The notes: generated from the sequence alone by a model not told the origin. A stretch of DNA of 64,000 nt from an uncultured Clostridia bacterium (GCA_934747965.1 CAKVHI010000001.1:62001-126000); one strand, 5' to 3'. Positions 18,290 through 27,007 are shown, counted from the first letter of the stretch. Made by a program: numbers and translations.

Positions 18290-19273
18290 ATGATTACATA
18301 TTTAGTTACAGGTGGATTAGGATTTATTGGAAGCCACTACATTGATAGCATTATTGAGGACAAGAAAAATTTTGTTATAAACCTAGACAAACAGACATAC
18401 TCAAGCAATATCGACAGATTTTTGTTTAACAAAAATTATAAGTTTGTTTTGGGCGATATTTGTGATGAAGAATTAGTTGAATCTATTTTTAAAAAATATG
18501 ACATAGATTATGTTTTAAATTTCGCAGCTGAAAGTCATGTGGATAACAGTTATAACAATTTTTACACTTTTGTTAAAACTAATGTTTTGGGAACAGCAAA
18601 TTTGCTCAGCATATCTCAAAAATATTGGAAAAACAAAAAAAATAAGCGTTTTATTCAAATTTCAACAGATGAAGTTTATGGACCTAACAAACAAGATAAC
18701 GAGTTTTTTGAAACAGACGAAGTCAATCCAACTTCTCCTTACGCAACAACTAAAGCATCGGCTGAAATGCTTGTTAAAAATTTTGTTTTTAACTTTGACT
18801 TCCCTGCCATCATCACTCGAAGTTCAAATAATTTTGGAAGTTATCAACATAAAGAAAAATTAATTCCAAAAACCTTTTTAAGTTGCTATCAAAAATCGAA
18901 AATTTCGCTATACAAAAACAGCAGGCTTCACAAAAGAAATTGGCTTTATGTTAAAGACAATGTTAATGCAATTAACCTTGTTTTGAAAAATGGAAATGTG
19001 GGCGAAATTTACAATATTTGTTCTGATGACGAGTTTACTAACCTTGATATGATTGAAAAAATTATTAACTATTGCAACGAAAATGTTGATGAAAATATAA
19101 GCAATAAATTAATAAAACTTGAAAACTCAAGACCTTTAGACGATGAAAGGTACAAAATAAATTGTGATAAAATAAAAAAACTTGGTTTTAGACAAACAGA
19201 TTTTGAAAAAAATTTTAAACACACCTTAAACTTTTATAAAAACAATATTGATAATTTAGTAAACAGAAAATAA
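18290..19273 (+). CDS. rfbB: dTDP-glucose 4,6-dehydratase (RmlB/RfbB-like)
   Basis: 327 residues of the extended short-chain dehydrogenase family. The NAD loop TGGLGFIGSH is at 7-16, NFAAESHVDNS at 77-87, and the catalytic set is TDE at 126-128 with Tyr151 and Lys155 (SPYATTKASAE). SSNNFGSYQHKEKLIPK matches the dTDP-glucose dehydratase signature. It would make dTDP-4-keto-6-deoxyglucose for surface polysaccharides. The other rml genes are not adjacent, so it is an orphan here. A related UDP-sugar dehydratase is the alternative. Confidence 0.85.
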   Translation: MITYLVTGGLGFIGSHYIDSIIEDKKNFVINLDKQTYSSNIDRFLFNKNYKFVLGDICDEELVESIFKKYDIDYVLNFAAESHVDNSYNNFYTFVKTNVLGTANLLSISQKYWKNKKNKRFIQISTDEVYGPNKQDNEFFETDEVNPTSPYATTKASAEMLVKNFVFNFDFPAIITRSSNNFGSYQHKEKLIPKTFLSCYQKSKISLYKNSRLHKRNWLYVKDNVNAINLVLKNGNVGEIYNICSDDEFTNLDMIEKIINYCNENVDENISNKLIKLENSRPLDDERYKINCDKIKKLGFRQTDFEKNFKHTLNFYKNNIDNLVNRK

Positions 19274-19410
19274 TTTTAGATTTTTAAAAATTTCTTGCTA
19301 AAAAACTAATAAATAAAGCAAAATCACTTTTAAAAAAGTTATTAAAACTCACTTTTACAAAAATTAAAAAAATGGTTTTAATCATAAAGCATAAACAGGA
19401 GAAAAATTTT

Positions 19411-19782
19411 ATGAAAACTATACAAGACATTTTAAAGCAACTTGAAATTCTTAGCATAAAGTCAGATGATGACCATGTAACCATTACACTCCCTGTTTGT
19501 TTGTATATGAATTGGAATTGTGTAGAATTAATTATAAAGCCAACTGAAAAGGGGTATGTTATAACCGACACGGGTGATAATTTTAATAGGTTTAATAATG
19601 TTGCAAGTTATTACTACGACTTGTTTATAAAAAGTGGTAATCGCTTTTATGATATTCAGTTAGATAACGAAACTATTTTCAAGGAATATGAATTTAACTT
19701 TAGCATAATCGCTGCTCTTGATGAATTTATTAGATTTTTTGCAAACTTAGATGATTTTGTTTTGGATAATAATTTGTGCTAA
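19411..19782 (+). CDS. DUF1828-like protein
   Basis: 123 residues. The segment ITLPVCLYMNWNCVELIIKPTEKGYVITDTGDNFNRF resembles DUF1828, a small domain of unknown function seen in Firmicutes and their phages, with its TP...GD...TDDG pattern. The start is fixed by AGGAG eight bases before the ATG at 19411 rather than upstream in-frame codons. A strong terminator follows. It stands alone between the dehydratase and tyrS. Confidence 0.6.
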   Translation: MKTIQDILKQLEILSIKSDDDHVTITLPVCLYMNWNCVELIIKPTEKGYVITDTGDNFNRFNNVASYYYDLFIKSGNRFYDIQLDNETIFKEYEFNFSIIAALDEFIRFFANLDDFVLDNNLC

Positions 19783-19859
19783 AGACTACTAAAAAGATAA
19801 AAGATTTAAGCACTTTTTAATTTTTAAACTGCTCAAAAACTTTAATAATTTAATTAAGC

Positions 19860-19898
19860 AAAAAGGAGTTTTACGAAATGTATAACTCCTTTTTTTTG
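19860..19898. terminator. Bidirectional terminator between the DUF1828-like gene and tyrS
   Basis: AAAAAGGAGTT pairs with AACTCCTTTTT around a 13-base loop and is followed by T8 on the plus strand; the A run also gives a T run on the minus strand for tyrS. Confidence 0.85.
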
Positions 19899-19937
19899 TT
19901 ATAAGTTTAATCTTCATATTCTTTGCTTTATAATTAA

Positions 19938-21161
19938 TTATTTATTTTCGATTTTTAAATATGTTTTTTTACCTTTTTTGATTATATATTCATCTTTTTT
20001 GCTTAAAATTTTCTTAAAATCAGTTATTTTTTCATCATCAACCGTTATTCCACCTTGTTCTATCATGCGTCTTGCTTCGCCTTTGCTTGCAAACAATTTT
20101 GCATCAAAAAGCAAGTCAACAATATTTATGTCATTTTCAATTTTAAGTTCAATTTTTGGCATATTTTCAAAATTTGCATTACTAAATATGTTGTTAGACA
20201 TCTCTAACGCTTTGTCCGCCTCATCTTTTCCATGAACAAGTTTTGTTATTTCATAAGCCATAACTTTTTTTGCCTCTCGAATGTCGCCTGACAAATATTT
20301 TTTAATCTCATCAATCGAAAGTCGAGTTAAAAGTTTCATTGTTTTTTCAACATCACGATCATCAACATTATAAAAATATTGATAAAATTCAAAAGGAGTT
20401 GTTTTGTTTGGGTCTACCCACAAAGCACCTTTTTCTGTTTTACCCATTTTTACACCTTCGTAATTTGTAAGAAGTGGATGAGTAAAACCTTCAAGTGGTT
20501 TTTCAACCACGCCTTTTTTAAAGTTTAGTTTTCGAGTTAATTCCTTTCCTGCAACAATGTTTCCCCACTGGTCAGACCCTCCAAACTCAAGTGTGCAACC
20601 GTAAGTTTTGTTAAGATATGCAAAATCATACGCTTGCATAAGCATATAGCCCATTTCAAAGAATGTTAGCCCGCCGTCTTGAATTCGTTTTTGATATGCT
20701 TCACTGGCAAGCATTTTGCTTACATTAAAATGAACACCAATATCACGCATAAAACTTACATAATCATATCCCCTAAACCATTCAGCATTATTAACAATTA
20801 TTGCTTTGTTTTCACCTTCCAGGTCAACAAATCTTCCAATAATTTTTTTAATTGCGTCATAGTTATTATTAACAAATTCATCAGTAACCATTTTTCTCAT
20901 CGTAGCTTTACCGCTTGGGTCGCCTATTTTTGCAGTTGCACCACCCAAAACAACAATAACTTTATGACCTGCTTCTTGCAAGTATCTTGCAATAATTAAT
21001 GGAAAGCAATGCCCTATATGCAAACTATCGGCAGTTGGATCTATACCTACATACGCCGTTATAATTCCGTTAGTCAGCATCTTTTCAATTTCTTCCAAAT
21101 TAGTTGCTTGATAAATGTATCCCCTTTCATTTAAAACCCTAAACAAATCTTTCCTATCCAT
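19938..21161 (-). CDS. tyrS: Tyrosyl-tRNA synthetase
   Basis: 407 residues. It charges tRNA-Tyr. The HIGH motif is LHIGH at 47-51 after PTADS, GGSDQWGNI binds tyrosine and ATP, and KMGKTE near 236 is the KMSKS loop in its Tyr-type form. The C-terminus carries an S4 RNA-binding domain (FASKGEARRMIEQGGITVDD). AAGGAG six bases before the ATG at 21161 decides the start. Its 190-base leader holds a tyrosine-rich peptide and an attenuator. Confidence 0.97.
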   Translation of the reverse strand: MDRKDLFRVLNERGYIYQATNLEEIEKMLTNGIITAYVGIDPTADSLHIGHCFPLIIARYLQEAGHKVIVVLGGATAKIGDPSGKATMRKMVTDEFVNNNYDAIKKIIGRFVDLEGENKAIIVNNAEWFRGYDYVSFMRDIGVHFNVSKMLASEAYQKRIQDGGLTFFEMGYMLMQAYDFAYLNKTYGCTLEFGGSDQWGNIVAGKELTRKLNFKKGVVEKPLEGFTHPLLTNYEGVKMGKTEKGALWVDPNKTTPFEFYQYFYNVDDRDVEKTMKLLTRLSIDEIKKYLSGDIREAKKVMAYEITKLVHGKDEADKALEMSNNIFSNANFENMPKIELKIENDINIVDLLFDAKLFASKGEARRMIEQGGITVDDEKITDFKKILSKKDEYIIKKGKKTYLKIENK

Positions 21162-21254
21162 ACAAACTCCTTTACAATCTATTTTTATTACCATTTTATT
21201 TAACAAAATTAAATTCAAGTTTAACAAGACAATTTTTAAATAAAAATTTTTAAC

Positions 21255-21303
21255 AAAAAAGCCTTCTTGGTAGAAGGCATAAAAAACAAAAAACTTCTAC
21301 CAA
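21255..21303 (-). promoter_or_regulatory. tyrS transcription attenuator: antiterminator and terminator
   Basis: On the minus strand GCCTTC-TACCAA-GAAGGC followed by T6 (21278-21255) is an intrinsic terminator inside the tyrS leader. TTGGTAGAAG (21303-21294) can instead pair perfectly over 10 bp with CTTCTACCAA (21276-21267), which consumes the terminator's 5' arm. The two folds are mutually exclusive. The antiterminator arm begins nine bases after the stop codon of the leader peptide, where a terminating ribosome would mask it. Confidence 0.8.
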
Positions 21304-21312
21304 ATGCTAGAA

Positions 21313-21351
21313 TTAAAAATTATAGTAATAATAGTAGTTTTGTTTAATCAT
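21313..21351 (-). CDS. tyrS leader peptide with five consecutive Tyr codons
   Basis: A 12-codon frame, MIKQNYYYYYNF, encoded by ATG through TAA. The five tyrosine codons in a row (TAC TAT TAT TAC TAT) lie directly upstream of the attenuator and of tyrS. In amino-acid leader attenuation, scarce charged tRNA-Tyr would stall the ribosome on these codons, leaving the antiterminator arm free and letting polymerase continue into tyrS. No Shine-Dalgarno is visible; the promoter places the transcription start about three bases before the ATG, so translation would be leaderless. Too short for homology-based support, but the codon run and geometry are very unlikely by chance. Confidence 0.75.
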   Translation of the reverse strand: MIKQNYYYYYNF

Positions 21352-21360
21352 AACATAATA

Positions 21361-21389
21361 ATATTAGCACACAAAAAAATCTTTGTCAA
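21361..21389 (-). promoter_or_regulatory. tyrS promoter
   Basis: A consensus TTGACA and an extended -10 TGC-TAATAT are separated by 17 bases on the minus strand. The predicted transcription start is near 21354, just before the leader-peptide ATG. Confidence 0.8.
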
Positions 21390-21435
21390 ACAAAAATTTT
21401 TATTTTTAAAAATTAAAGACATTAAAATTGTTAAG

Positions 21436-22323
21436 TTAGCTTTTTAAAAAATTTTCCAAAACAAACTCTTCTTCAAAATTAGGGATATATTCTTCAGTTT
21501 GTGAAGATTTTTCTTGAACATAAGCGTTGAAAAATCCAAGTTTTAGTGCATAGCAAACAACGCGTTTATATTCAATGTCTTTAACTTTATTTTTTAAAAT
21601 CTCATGTTGTTTGGCTTTGTAACAAGGAGTGTATTGATTAAGCAAACTAATAATTGCACTATTTCCAAGCATATTATAAATTTCATCCAAAATTTTGCAT
21701 GAATCTGCACTCTCTTTTGGAAGCACAAGATGCCTAATTATTATACCCTTTTTCATTATCCCATTTTCTATAACATCTTTTGGAACAATTTCTCTTGCCT
21801 TTTTTAAACTTTTTTTGGCAAATTCAAAATAATCTTCTGCCCCTGAATATTCTTTTGATAAACTAGAAGAATAATATTTTAGGTCAAACAAAAAAATATC
21901 AACATAGCCTTTCAGTCTTTCAATAGTTTCAGGTTTTTCATAACCGCTTGTGTTCCACACAACGGGAATTTTAGGCTTATAAATTTTTAACGCTTCAATA
22001 ATCTTGTCAGTATAATGCGTTGGTGTTACAAAATTTATATTATTCACACCTTTGCTTTCAAGTTTTTTGATAATCTCAACCAAATCTATAACAGAAATTT
22101 CTACACCTTTCCCTTGGTGGCTTAATTGATAATTTTGACAAAACAAGCATTTTAGGTTGCATCCACTAAAAAATATGGCACCACTGCCGTTTTTTTCACA
22201 TATTATTGGCTCTTCAAACCTATGCACCATTGCTTTTTGAATTTTAAGTGTCTTTTGACCACAAAATCCAATATTTTTGTTTCTGTCTGCGTTACAATTT
22301 CTTGGACAAATATTACATAACAT
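21436..22323 (-). CDS. Radical SAM protein, PflA-like (COG1313 type)
   Basis: 295 residues. The N-terminal MLCNICPRNCNADR cysteines and the radical SAM cluster motif CNLKCLFC (Cys55, 59, 62) place it with uncharacterised radical SAM proteins annotated as pyruvate-formate-lyase-activating-like enzymes. NFVTPTHYTDKIIEAL and WNTSGYEKPETIERL are typical of the group. I start at the ATG at 22323, where the conserved domain begins; a longer open frame upstream has no family match. A -10-like TATATT lies six bases before this ATG. No glycyl-radical enzyme lies nearby, so the substrate is unknown. Confidence 0.8.
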   Translation of the reverse strand: MLCNICPRNCNADRNKNIGFCGQKTLKIQKAMVHRFEEPIICEKNGSGAIFFSGCNLKCLFCQNYQLSHQGKGVEISVIDLVEIIKKLESKGVNNINFVTPTHYTDKIIEALKIYKPKIPVVWNTSGYEKPETIERLKGYVDIFLFDLKYYSSSLSKEYSGAEDYFEFAKKSLKKAREIVPKDVIENGIMKKGIIIRHLVLPKESADSCKILDEIYNMLGNSAIISLLNQYTPCYKAKQHEILKNKVKDIEYKRVVCYALKLGFFNAYVQEKSSQTEEYIPNFEEEFVLENFLKS

Positions 22324-22465
22324 GATATAAATATAAAACTTTTTTTGAAATTTTGAAAGCATTTTTATGATTTTAAATTTTATTCTTTTGAAATTGTTTA
22401 AAATTGTTTTTTAAATTAATCAAAATATGTTAAACTTTATAAAAATATAAAGAAAGGAATATGTT

Positions 22466-23248
22466 ATGAATAAAATAGTTGTTATAACTGGGGCTTCAAG
22501 TGGAATTGGATTATGCCTATACAATATGTATAAAGAAAAGGGCGATATTCCAATTTGTCTTGCAAGAACAAATGATTCAAATCTTGAAAATTTTTATGAA
22601 TGTGATGTTACCAAAGAAGAAATGATAATTTCATGTTTTAAAGAAATTCAAAAAAAATATAAAAATATTGACATTTTGATTAACAATGCTGGCTTTGGAA
22701 TTAGTGGTGCTGTTGAACTTGAAAATTCATCAACTGTCGAAAATATTATGAATGTTAATTTTATGGGTGCATTTTTGTGCTATAAATATGCCCTTCCTCT
22801 TATGAGAAGTGGGGCCAGAATTGTGAACATAAGCTCGGTATGTGCACTTTTCCCAATAGCATACAGAGGCTTTTATTGTGCAAGCAAATCGGCTTTGTCT
22901 AGTTTAAGTTTTACAGAATATATGGAACTTAAAAAAAGCAATATAAAAGTTATCACAATTTGTCCGGGTCAAACTAAAAGCAATTTTAATAAAAATCGTG
23001 TTAGAAATTTAAGTACAAACGAAAGATATGGCACAACAATCTCTTCTGCTGCCGAAACATTAAAACACACCGAAGAAAAGCGTATGCCAACCGAATATGT
23101 TGCTAAAGTTATTTTAAAGCAAACTTACAAAAAAAATCCAAAGCCTATGAAAATTGTTGGCTTTAAATATAAATTTTTCTATTTTGCTTACAGGCTTTTA
23201 CCTTTAAGAGTGTTTTTAAATCTAACTCACAAATTTTTAGGTAAATAA
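22466..23248 (+). CDS. Short-chain dehydrogenase/reductase (classical SDR)
   Basis: 260 residues. The cofactor loop TGASSGIG is at 8-15, NNAG at 73-76, and the catalytic Ser123/124, Tyr137 and Lys141 (YCASK) are all present. PGQTKSNF follows the active site as in classical SDRs. The C-terminal segment after residue 230 is hydrophobic and basic, as in membrane-associated members acting on lipids. AAAGGA lies about eight bases before the ATG. The substrate cannot be told from sequence. Confidence 0.85.
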   Translation: MNKIVVITGASSGIGLCLYNMYKEKGDIPICLARTNDSNLENFYECDVTKEEMIISCFKEIQKKYKNIDILINNAGFGISGAVELENSSTVENIMNVNFMGAFLCYKYALPLMRSGARIVNISSVCALFPIAYRGFYCASKSALSSLSFTEYMELKKSNIKVITICPGQTKSNFNKNRVRNLSTNERYGTTISSAAETLKHTEEKRMPTEYVAKVILKQTYKKNPKPMKIVGFKYKFFYFAYRLLPLRVFLNLTHKFLGK

Positions 23249-23323
23249 ACTTTAAAAAGATTTTAGTAAACTTATTAATAAAAAATTATTTGAATTAATA
23301 AAAATATATGTAAGAGGTGAAAA

Positions 23324-23809
23324 ATGAGAATTTGTAATTCAGAAGCAATGAAAATGATAAAAAGTTTAGAGGCAGATTTGTCTAATATAAAATTAAATGA
23401 AACCTATAACACAGCAATTTCTTACAAGGAAGGCGAAGAAAAGACAAAAGTAAATTATGATTATGAGTTAACCCGAAGTGAAATTGCAACTATAAACAAA
23501 AAAATCAGGGATATTAAACACGCACTTGCCGTTGCAAACAGCACATATATAATAGATGATTTCAACATTACAATCGGCGAAGCATTAATTTATTTGGCAC
23601 AACTAAACAATGAGTATAATATTGTTTCTCAACTTGCGGGCAGAAACAAACTTACAAGAAGAATAACAGCAAATGGCGTTTTGGAATATACTGAATGCAC
23701 TTATGACCCAGAAAAAGCAAAGCAAGACCAAAAAGAGATTTATTTAAAAATCGGAAAATTGCAAGTTGCTATTGACAGAGCAAATCTAAATTGTTTTATT
23801 GAAATATAA
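23324..23809 (+). CDS. Hypothetical protein of 161 residues, helical
   Basis: Mostly alpha-helical and charged, with conserved-looking blocks ITIGEALIYLAQLNNEYNIVSQLAGR and AIDRANLN. It resembles small tail-less helical proteins annotated as hypothetical in clostridia (DIP1984-like), but I would not name a function. AGAGGTG lies a few bases before the ATG at 23324, which supports the start. It ends near a terminator shared with the Y-family polymerase gene. Confidence 0.65.
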   Translation: MRICNSEAMKMIKSLEADLSNIKLNETYNTAISYKEGEEKTKVNYDYELTRSEIATINKKIRDIKHALAVANSTYIIDDFNITIGEALIYLAQLNNEYNIVSQLAGRNKLTRRITANGVLEYTECTYDPEKAKQDQKEIYLKIGKLQVAIDRANLNCFIEI

Positions 23810-24041
23810 AACTTTTCCCTCAATTTAGATTTTATTATTAAGTATTGTTTGGGTTATTGTTTAAGAAAGAACAAGGTTTATGCTTATTTCTTATCCTTTT
23901 ATTAGTTAATGTTTATTGTTAATAAAAATCAAAGATATAAAGTTATCTAGCCAATCATTCTGAATTGTAAAAACTTTATGAATAAAGCTTGCTTTAATCA
24001 TAGCGAAGAAGTATCGGGTTATAATCGCCTTAAAAGAATTT

Positions 24042-24068
24042 AACTTATAGATTTTCTATAAGTTTTTT
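24042..24068. terminator. Bidirectional terminator before dinB
   Basis: AACTTATAGA and TCTATAAGTT form a 10-bp stem with a T-rich loop and T7 on the plus strand. It ends at the dinB stop codon, about 230 bases after the preceding plus-strand gene. Bases 23810-24041 hold no gene I can support. Confidence 0.7.
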
Positions 24069-25279
24069 TATTCATCTTTTTTTTCTAAACCCGGTTTATC
24101 AAAACTTGTTGCTATTTTTGGATCTAACAAATTATTTGCCTTAAATAGTGCTTTTTTGTTCATTTTTTTATTAATTTCGTAAACTACTTTGTCTACATCA
24201 TCTTTTTCCTGCTTTGTTTTGAAAATTGATGATGTCAAAATTCCCGAATCAAAATTTGAAACTTTTAGTCCTAATTGCCTTACTGGATATTGTGGGAAAA
24301 ATTCATAAAATGTTTTTAGTGCCTTGTTTTCAATCACAACAGAATTTCGAGTTGGATATTCAAAACTAACTTGTTTAGAAAATTTTGTTAAATCTTTATA
24401 CTTTGCATATACCTTTAAAGTTTTTGCTTCATTAAGATTATACTTTATCATTCTTTTAACGATACTTTCAGCCAAAATAGAAAAACCCAATTCTAAATCT
24501 TGCTTTTTTGACAAATCTTTATAAAAAGTTGTGCTATTGCCTACACTTTTTGGTTTTATATAATTAGAATACAATTCAACTTCTCGTTTATCAAGACCAC
24601 TGGCGTAGGCCTTCAAATCTCTGCCAATCTTTCCAAGCAACTTATTAATAAATTCTTCATCTATATTTGCCAAATCTCCTATTGTGTTAATATTACATTT
24701 TTTCAATCTAATTTCTAGGCGCTTTCCCACCCCTATCATTTTTGAAACATCAAGTTTCCAAATTTTTTGTTTAAAATTCGATTCAGTAACCACGCTTATT
24801 GCATCTGGTTTTTTAAACTCACTTGCAATTTTTGCAAATGTTTTGTTAAAACTTATGCCAATAGACAAAGTTAAATTTAATTTTTGCTTAACTTCGTTTT
24901 TTATTTTTTCAGCAATGCAAACACTTGACCCAAAAATTTTTGAATTAGTAACATCTAAATAGCACTCATCTATTGAAAATGGCTCTACTTTATCGGTATA
25001 TTTCAAATAAATTTCTCTAACTTTTTTTGAATAATAATTATAAAGTTCAAAGTTGCATTCTTTAATAATAATTTTGGGGCATTTCTGTTTTGCTTCAAAA
25101 ACAATATCTCCAACTTTAACTCCATAATCTTTTGCCATATAATTGCAAGCAATAACAACGCCCTTTCGGTCCTCCACACTTCCGCTTACTGCAACGGGTT
25201 TATTCTTTAATGTTTCATCTCTTGCAGTTTCACAACTAGCATAAAAATTATTCAAATCACACAAAAAAATCTCTCTCAC
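24068..25279 (-). CDS. dinB: Y-family DNA polymerase (DinB/Pol IV-like)
   Basis: 403 residues. Translesion polymerases of this family copy past damaged bases. The metal-binding Asp8 is in FLCDLNNFYASCE, and PFSIDECYLDV at 100-110 carries the catalytic Asp104-Glu105. YMAKDYGVKVGD and the HhH region IGVGKRLEIRL are typical, and a little-finger domain follows. The start codon is GTG at 25279, with a TAAAAT element six bases upstream. It lacks an obvious beta-clamp motif, ending in KPGLEKKDE. Confidence 0.9.
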   Translation of the reverse strand: MREIFLCDLNNFYASCETARDETLKNKPVAVSGSVEDRKGVVIACNYMAKDYGVKVGDIVFEAKQKCPKIIIKECNFELYNYYSKKVREIYLKYTDKVEPFSIDECYLDVTNSKIFGSSVCIAEKIKNEVKQKLNLTLSIGISFNKTFAKIASEFKKPDAISVVTESNFKQKIWKLDVSKMIGVGKRLEIRLKKCNINTIGDLANIDEEFINKLLGKIGRDLKAYASGLDKREVELYSNYIKPKSVGNSTTFYKDLSKKQDLELGFSILAESIVKRMIKYNLNEAKTLKVYAKYKDLTKFSKQVSFEYPTRNSVVIENKALKTFYEFFPQYPVRQLGLKVSNFDSGILTSSIFKTKQEKDDVDKVVYEINKKMNKKALFKANNLLDPKIATSFDKPGLEKKDE

Positions 25280-25373
25280 AATTTTATTTTATGAATATAA
25301 CTTTTAATTATTTATGTTTCCATATTATCACAAAATTTTATTTCAAAAAATATTATGATATAAGGAGTTTTTT

Positions 25374-26102
25374 ATGCCTAAAAATAATTATTGCGACATT
25401 TCTGATTTTTTACATTTTGGAAAGTTTGTTAAAAGCGACAAGCATAATTTGAAACTAACCGGTCCAACAGGTCCGACTGGTCCAACTGGTCCTTGCGGGG
25501 CAACTGGTCCTTGCGGAGATAGTGGAATTGACGGGAAAATTGGCCCTATGGGTCCAACCGGTCCAAAAGGTGAAACAGGCGCCACGGGCGAACAAGGCTT
25601 AATTGGTCCAACTGGTCCCATGGGTCCAACTGGACCTACGGGTCCTGTTGGAGCAACTGGTCCTGCTGGAATTAAAGGCGAAACTGGAGCCACAGGTGAA
25701 GCGGGCAAGATTTCTAATTTGAATGCTACAATTCTTAATATGGCAAGCCAAAATATTTCAACAGGCACTCCGATTTCGATGTTAAAAACTTTAACAAACA
25801 ATGGACTTAAAATTGATAACACATCAATAACTATTCCCGAAAGTGGAACATATCTTGTAACTTTTTATGTAAATCGAGCAACAAACGCAGCTGGAACAGA
25901 CGGAATTGCTCTTGCGATTGACGGAGAAATAGACCAAAACACAGCACGACCTTTAAGCGAATCTTCAACCTCTAGCGGACAATTCGTAATGAATTTGTCG
26001 CAAAATAACTCTATTTCTCTCATTCCCGTTATCATGAATGCCACAAAAATTGAAGCAAATGGTGGACCGGGAGCCACTCTGACGGTCATAAAAATTTCAT
26101 AA
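25374..26102 (+). CDS. BclA-like collagen repeat surface protein
   Basis: 242 residues. Residues 1-28 form a non-repeat head without a signal peptide, residues 30-111 are about 27 collagen Gly-X-Y triplets dominated by GPT, and residues 112-242 are a beta-rich C1q/TNF-like domain ([17 protein letters not shown]) like the C-terminal domain of the Bacillus exosporium protein BclA. The collagen part would form a trimeric rod. TAAGGAG lies six bases before the ATG. A spore-surface location is likely from the family, not shown by sequence. GC content of the repeat is far above its surroundings. Confidence 0.85.
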   Translation: MPKNNYCDISDFLHFGKFVKSDKHNLKLTGPTGPTGPTGPCGATGPCGDSGIDGKIGPMGPTGPKGETGATGEQGLIGPTGPMGPTGPTGPVGATGPAGIKGETGATGEAGKISNLNATILNMASQNISTGTPISMLKTLTNNGLKIDNTSITIPESGTYLVTFYVNRATNAAGTDGIALAIDGEIDQNTARPLSESSTSSGQFVMNLSQNNSISLIPVIMNATKIEANGGPGATLTVIKIS

Positions 26103-26112
26103 ATTATATTTT

Positions 26113-26139
26113 AGTCAAAGATATTTCTTTGACTTTTTT
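26113..26139 (+). terminator. Terminator of the collagen-like gene
   Basis: AGTCAAAG and CTTTGACT form an 8-bp stem with a short AT loop, followed by T6, 11 bases after the stop codon. Confidence 0.8.
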
Positions 26140-26239
26140 AAGTCTTTATTTTGAAATTCTATCCACAATAATTCTAAAAAGAACTTGAAGAAAACCAAAA
26201 ATTTGCAAATTTGATAAAACTAGACGGTTCATCCTTTAA

Positions 26240-26374
26240 TATCGCAAAAGTTTAACAAAATACCCTTCTGAACTTTGGCAAAAACAAGACATTGAAGCAA
26301 GCACAGGTAAAACTGCAACACAAATTGCAGACTTTATATTTAAAAATAAGATTAAATTTAAAAAAATCTCTTAA
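26240..26374 (+). pseudogene. Possible remnant reading frame in a 560-base non-coding stretch
   Basis: A 44-codon open stretch without a start codon, ending in TGKTATQIADFIFKNKIKFKKIS, runs between stops. It reads like the C-terminal tail of a decayed gene but matches nothing I recognise. It is followed by a CTCTT/AAGAG hairpin with a T run (about 26361-26387). The rest of 26140-26540 shows nothing else. Confidence 0.25.
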
Positions 26375-26541
26375 AAGAGTTTTTTTAATTATATTTTATC
26401 TTATCAAAAACAACTTCACAAAAATATCTAACACGGAAACATAAAAATTTATGCCAGAATTAGCAACAAAAACAAAGCAAAGCAAAGTTTTTTCAATTTT
26501 AACACAAACATAAATTAATATTTGTGAATTATAAAAAAAGT

Positions 26542-26570
26542 TTGACAATATTCAATTTTTCATTTATACT
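26542..26570 (+). promoter_or_regulatory. Promoter reading into the tRNA-Thr locus
   Basis: TTGACA and TATACT are separated by 17 bases. Transcription would start near 26577 and run through the split tRNA 5' half at 26704 and then into the intact tRNA-Thr at 26804. It is probably the host tRNA promoter, now driving the tRNA carried by the element. Confidence 0.6.
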
Positions 26571-26703
26571 ATTTTCGTTTTAAACTTAATACAATTTTAA
26601 CAGTAAATTTTGCACATTAATATGTAAAACACACAAACTAATAAAAATTTACTCAGCCAAACAACAAAATTAAACTCAATCTAAAAGACTATCTAATAAA
26701 TCT

Positions 26704-26741
26704 GCTGGTGTGGCTCAGCGGTAGAGCACCACCTTGGTAAG
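26704..26741 (+). pseudogene. 5' half of a tRNA-Thr gene, left junction (attL) of the integrated element
   Basis: Acceptor strand GCTGGTG, the D-arm and anticodon strand up to TTGGTAAG, after which the tRNA sequence stops. The acceptor strand is the exact complement of CACCAGC in the orphan 3' half at 43167-43211, so the two were one gene. The crossover core is TTGGTAAG (26734-26741), the anticodon loop plus one base. The anticodon stem strand here (CCACC) no longer fits the GGCAG of the 3' half, consistent with drift after disruption. Confidence 0.85.
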
Positions 26742-26803
26742 ATTTGAAATGCCTAAAATTACCGACTTAAAAACTTTATAAATTAGCCTATTTTTATAGA
26801 TAT

Positions 26804-26878
26804 GCTACTGTGGCTCAGCGGTAGAGCACTGCCTTGGTAAGGCAGGGGTCACGGGTCCGATTCCCGTCAGTAGCTCCA
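26804..26878 (+). tRNA. tRNA-Thr(GGU), intact, inside the element
   Basis: A complete cloverleaf: acceptor GCTACTG with CAGTAGC, D-arm GGCTCAGCGGTAGAGC, anticodon stem CTGCC/GGCAG enclosing TTGGTAA (anticodon GGT), T-arm CGGGTCCGATTCCCG, discriminator T and encoded CCA. Its 36-base block from the anticodon loop to the T-arm is identical to the orphan 3' half at 43167. It lies 62 bases inside the left junction and probably replaces the tRNA destroyed by the insertion. Confidence 0.95.
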
Positions 26879-26884
26879 CTTATT

Positions 26885-26933
26885 AAAAATCGCTAAAACC
26901 CTTTATTTTCCTAGGGTTTTGGCGATTTTTTTT
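26885..26933 (+). terminator. Terminator of the tRNA-Thr unit
   Basis: A long stem (AAAATCGCTAAAACCCT with AGGGTTTTGGCGATTTT, one T-G wobble) followed by a T run. The same CGCTAAAAC start is seen after the orphan 3' tRNA half at 43225, so the two tRNA units share a terminator ancestry. Confidence 0.85.
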
Positions 26934-27007
26934 CTCATTTTTTAACAAAATTTTTTAGGTAAAAAAATATTTGCTGTCAATTTTTGGTGCAATTGCTGTC
27001 AAATTAT

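Noticed and set aside
21255..21360. T-box riboswitch before tyrS
   Set aside because: The expected AGGGTGGNACCGCG T-box sequence and specifier-loop stem I are absent, and the leader is too short; the Tyr-codon peptide explains the hairpins better.
25460..25710. Short repeats that resemble a CRISPR array
   Set aside because: They are GPT-coding nine-base units within the collagen gene with no spacers.
25388..25822. 144-codon minus-strand frame rich in Gly, Pro and Val
   Set aside because: It is the antisense shadow of the collagen Gly-X-Y repeats; the plus-strand frame has a ribosome binding site, globular domain and terminator.
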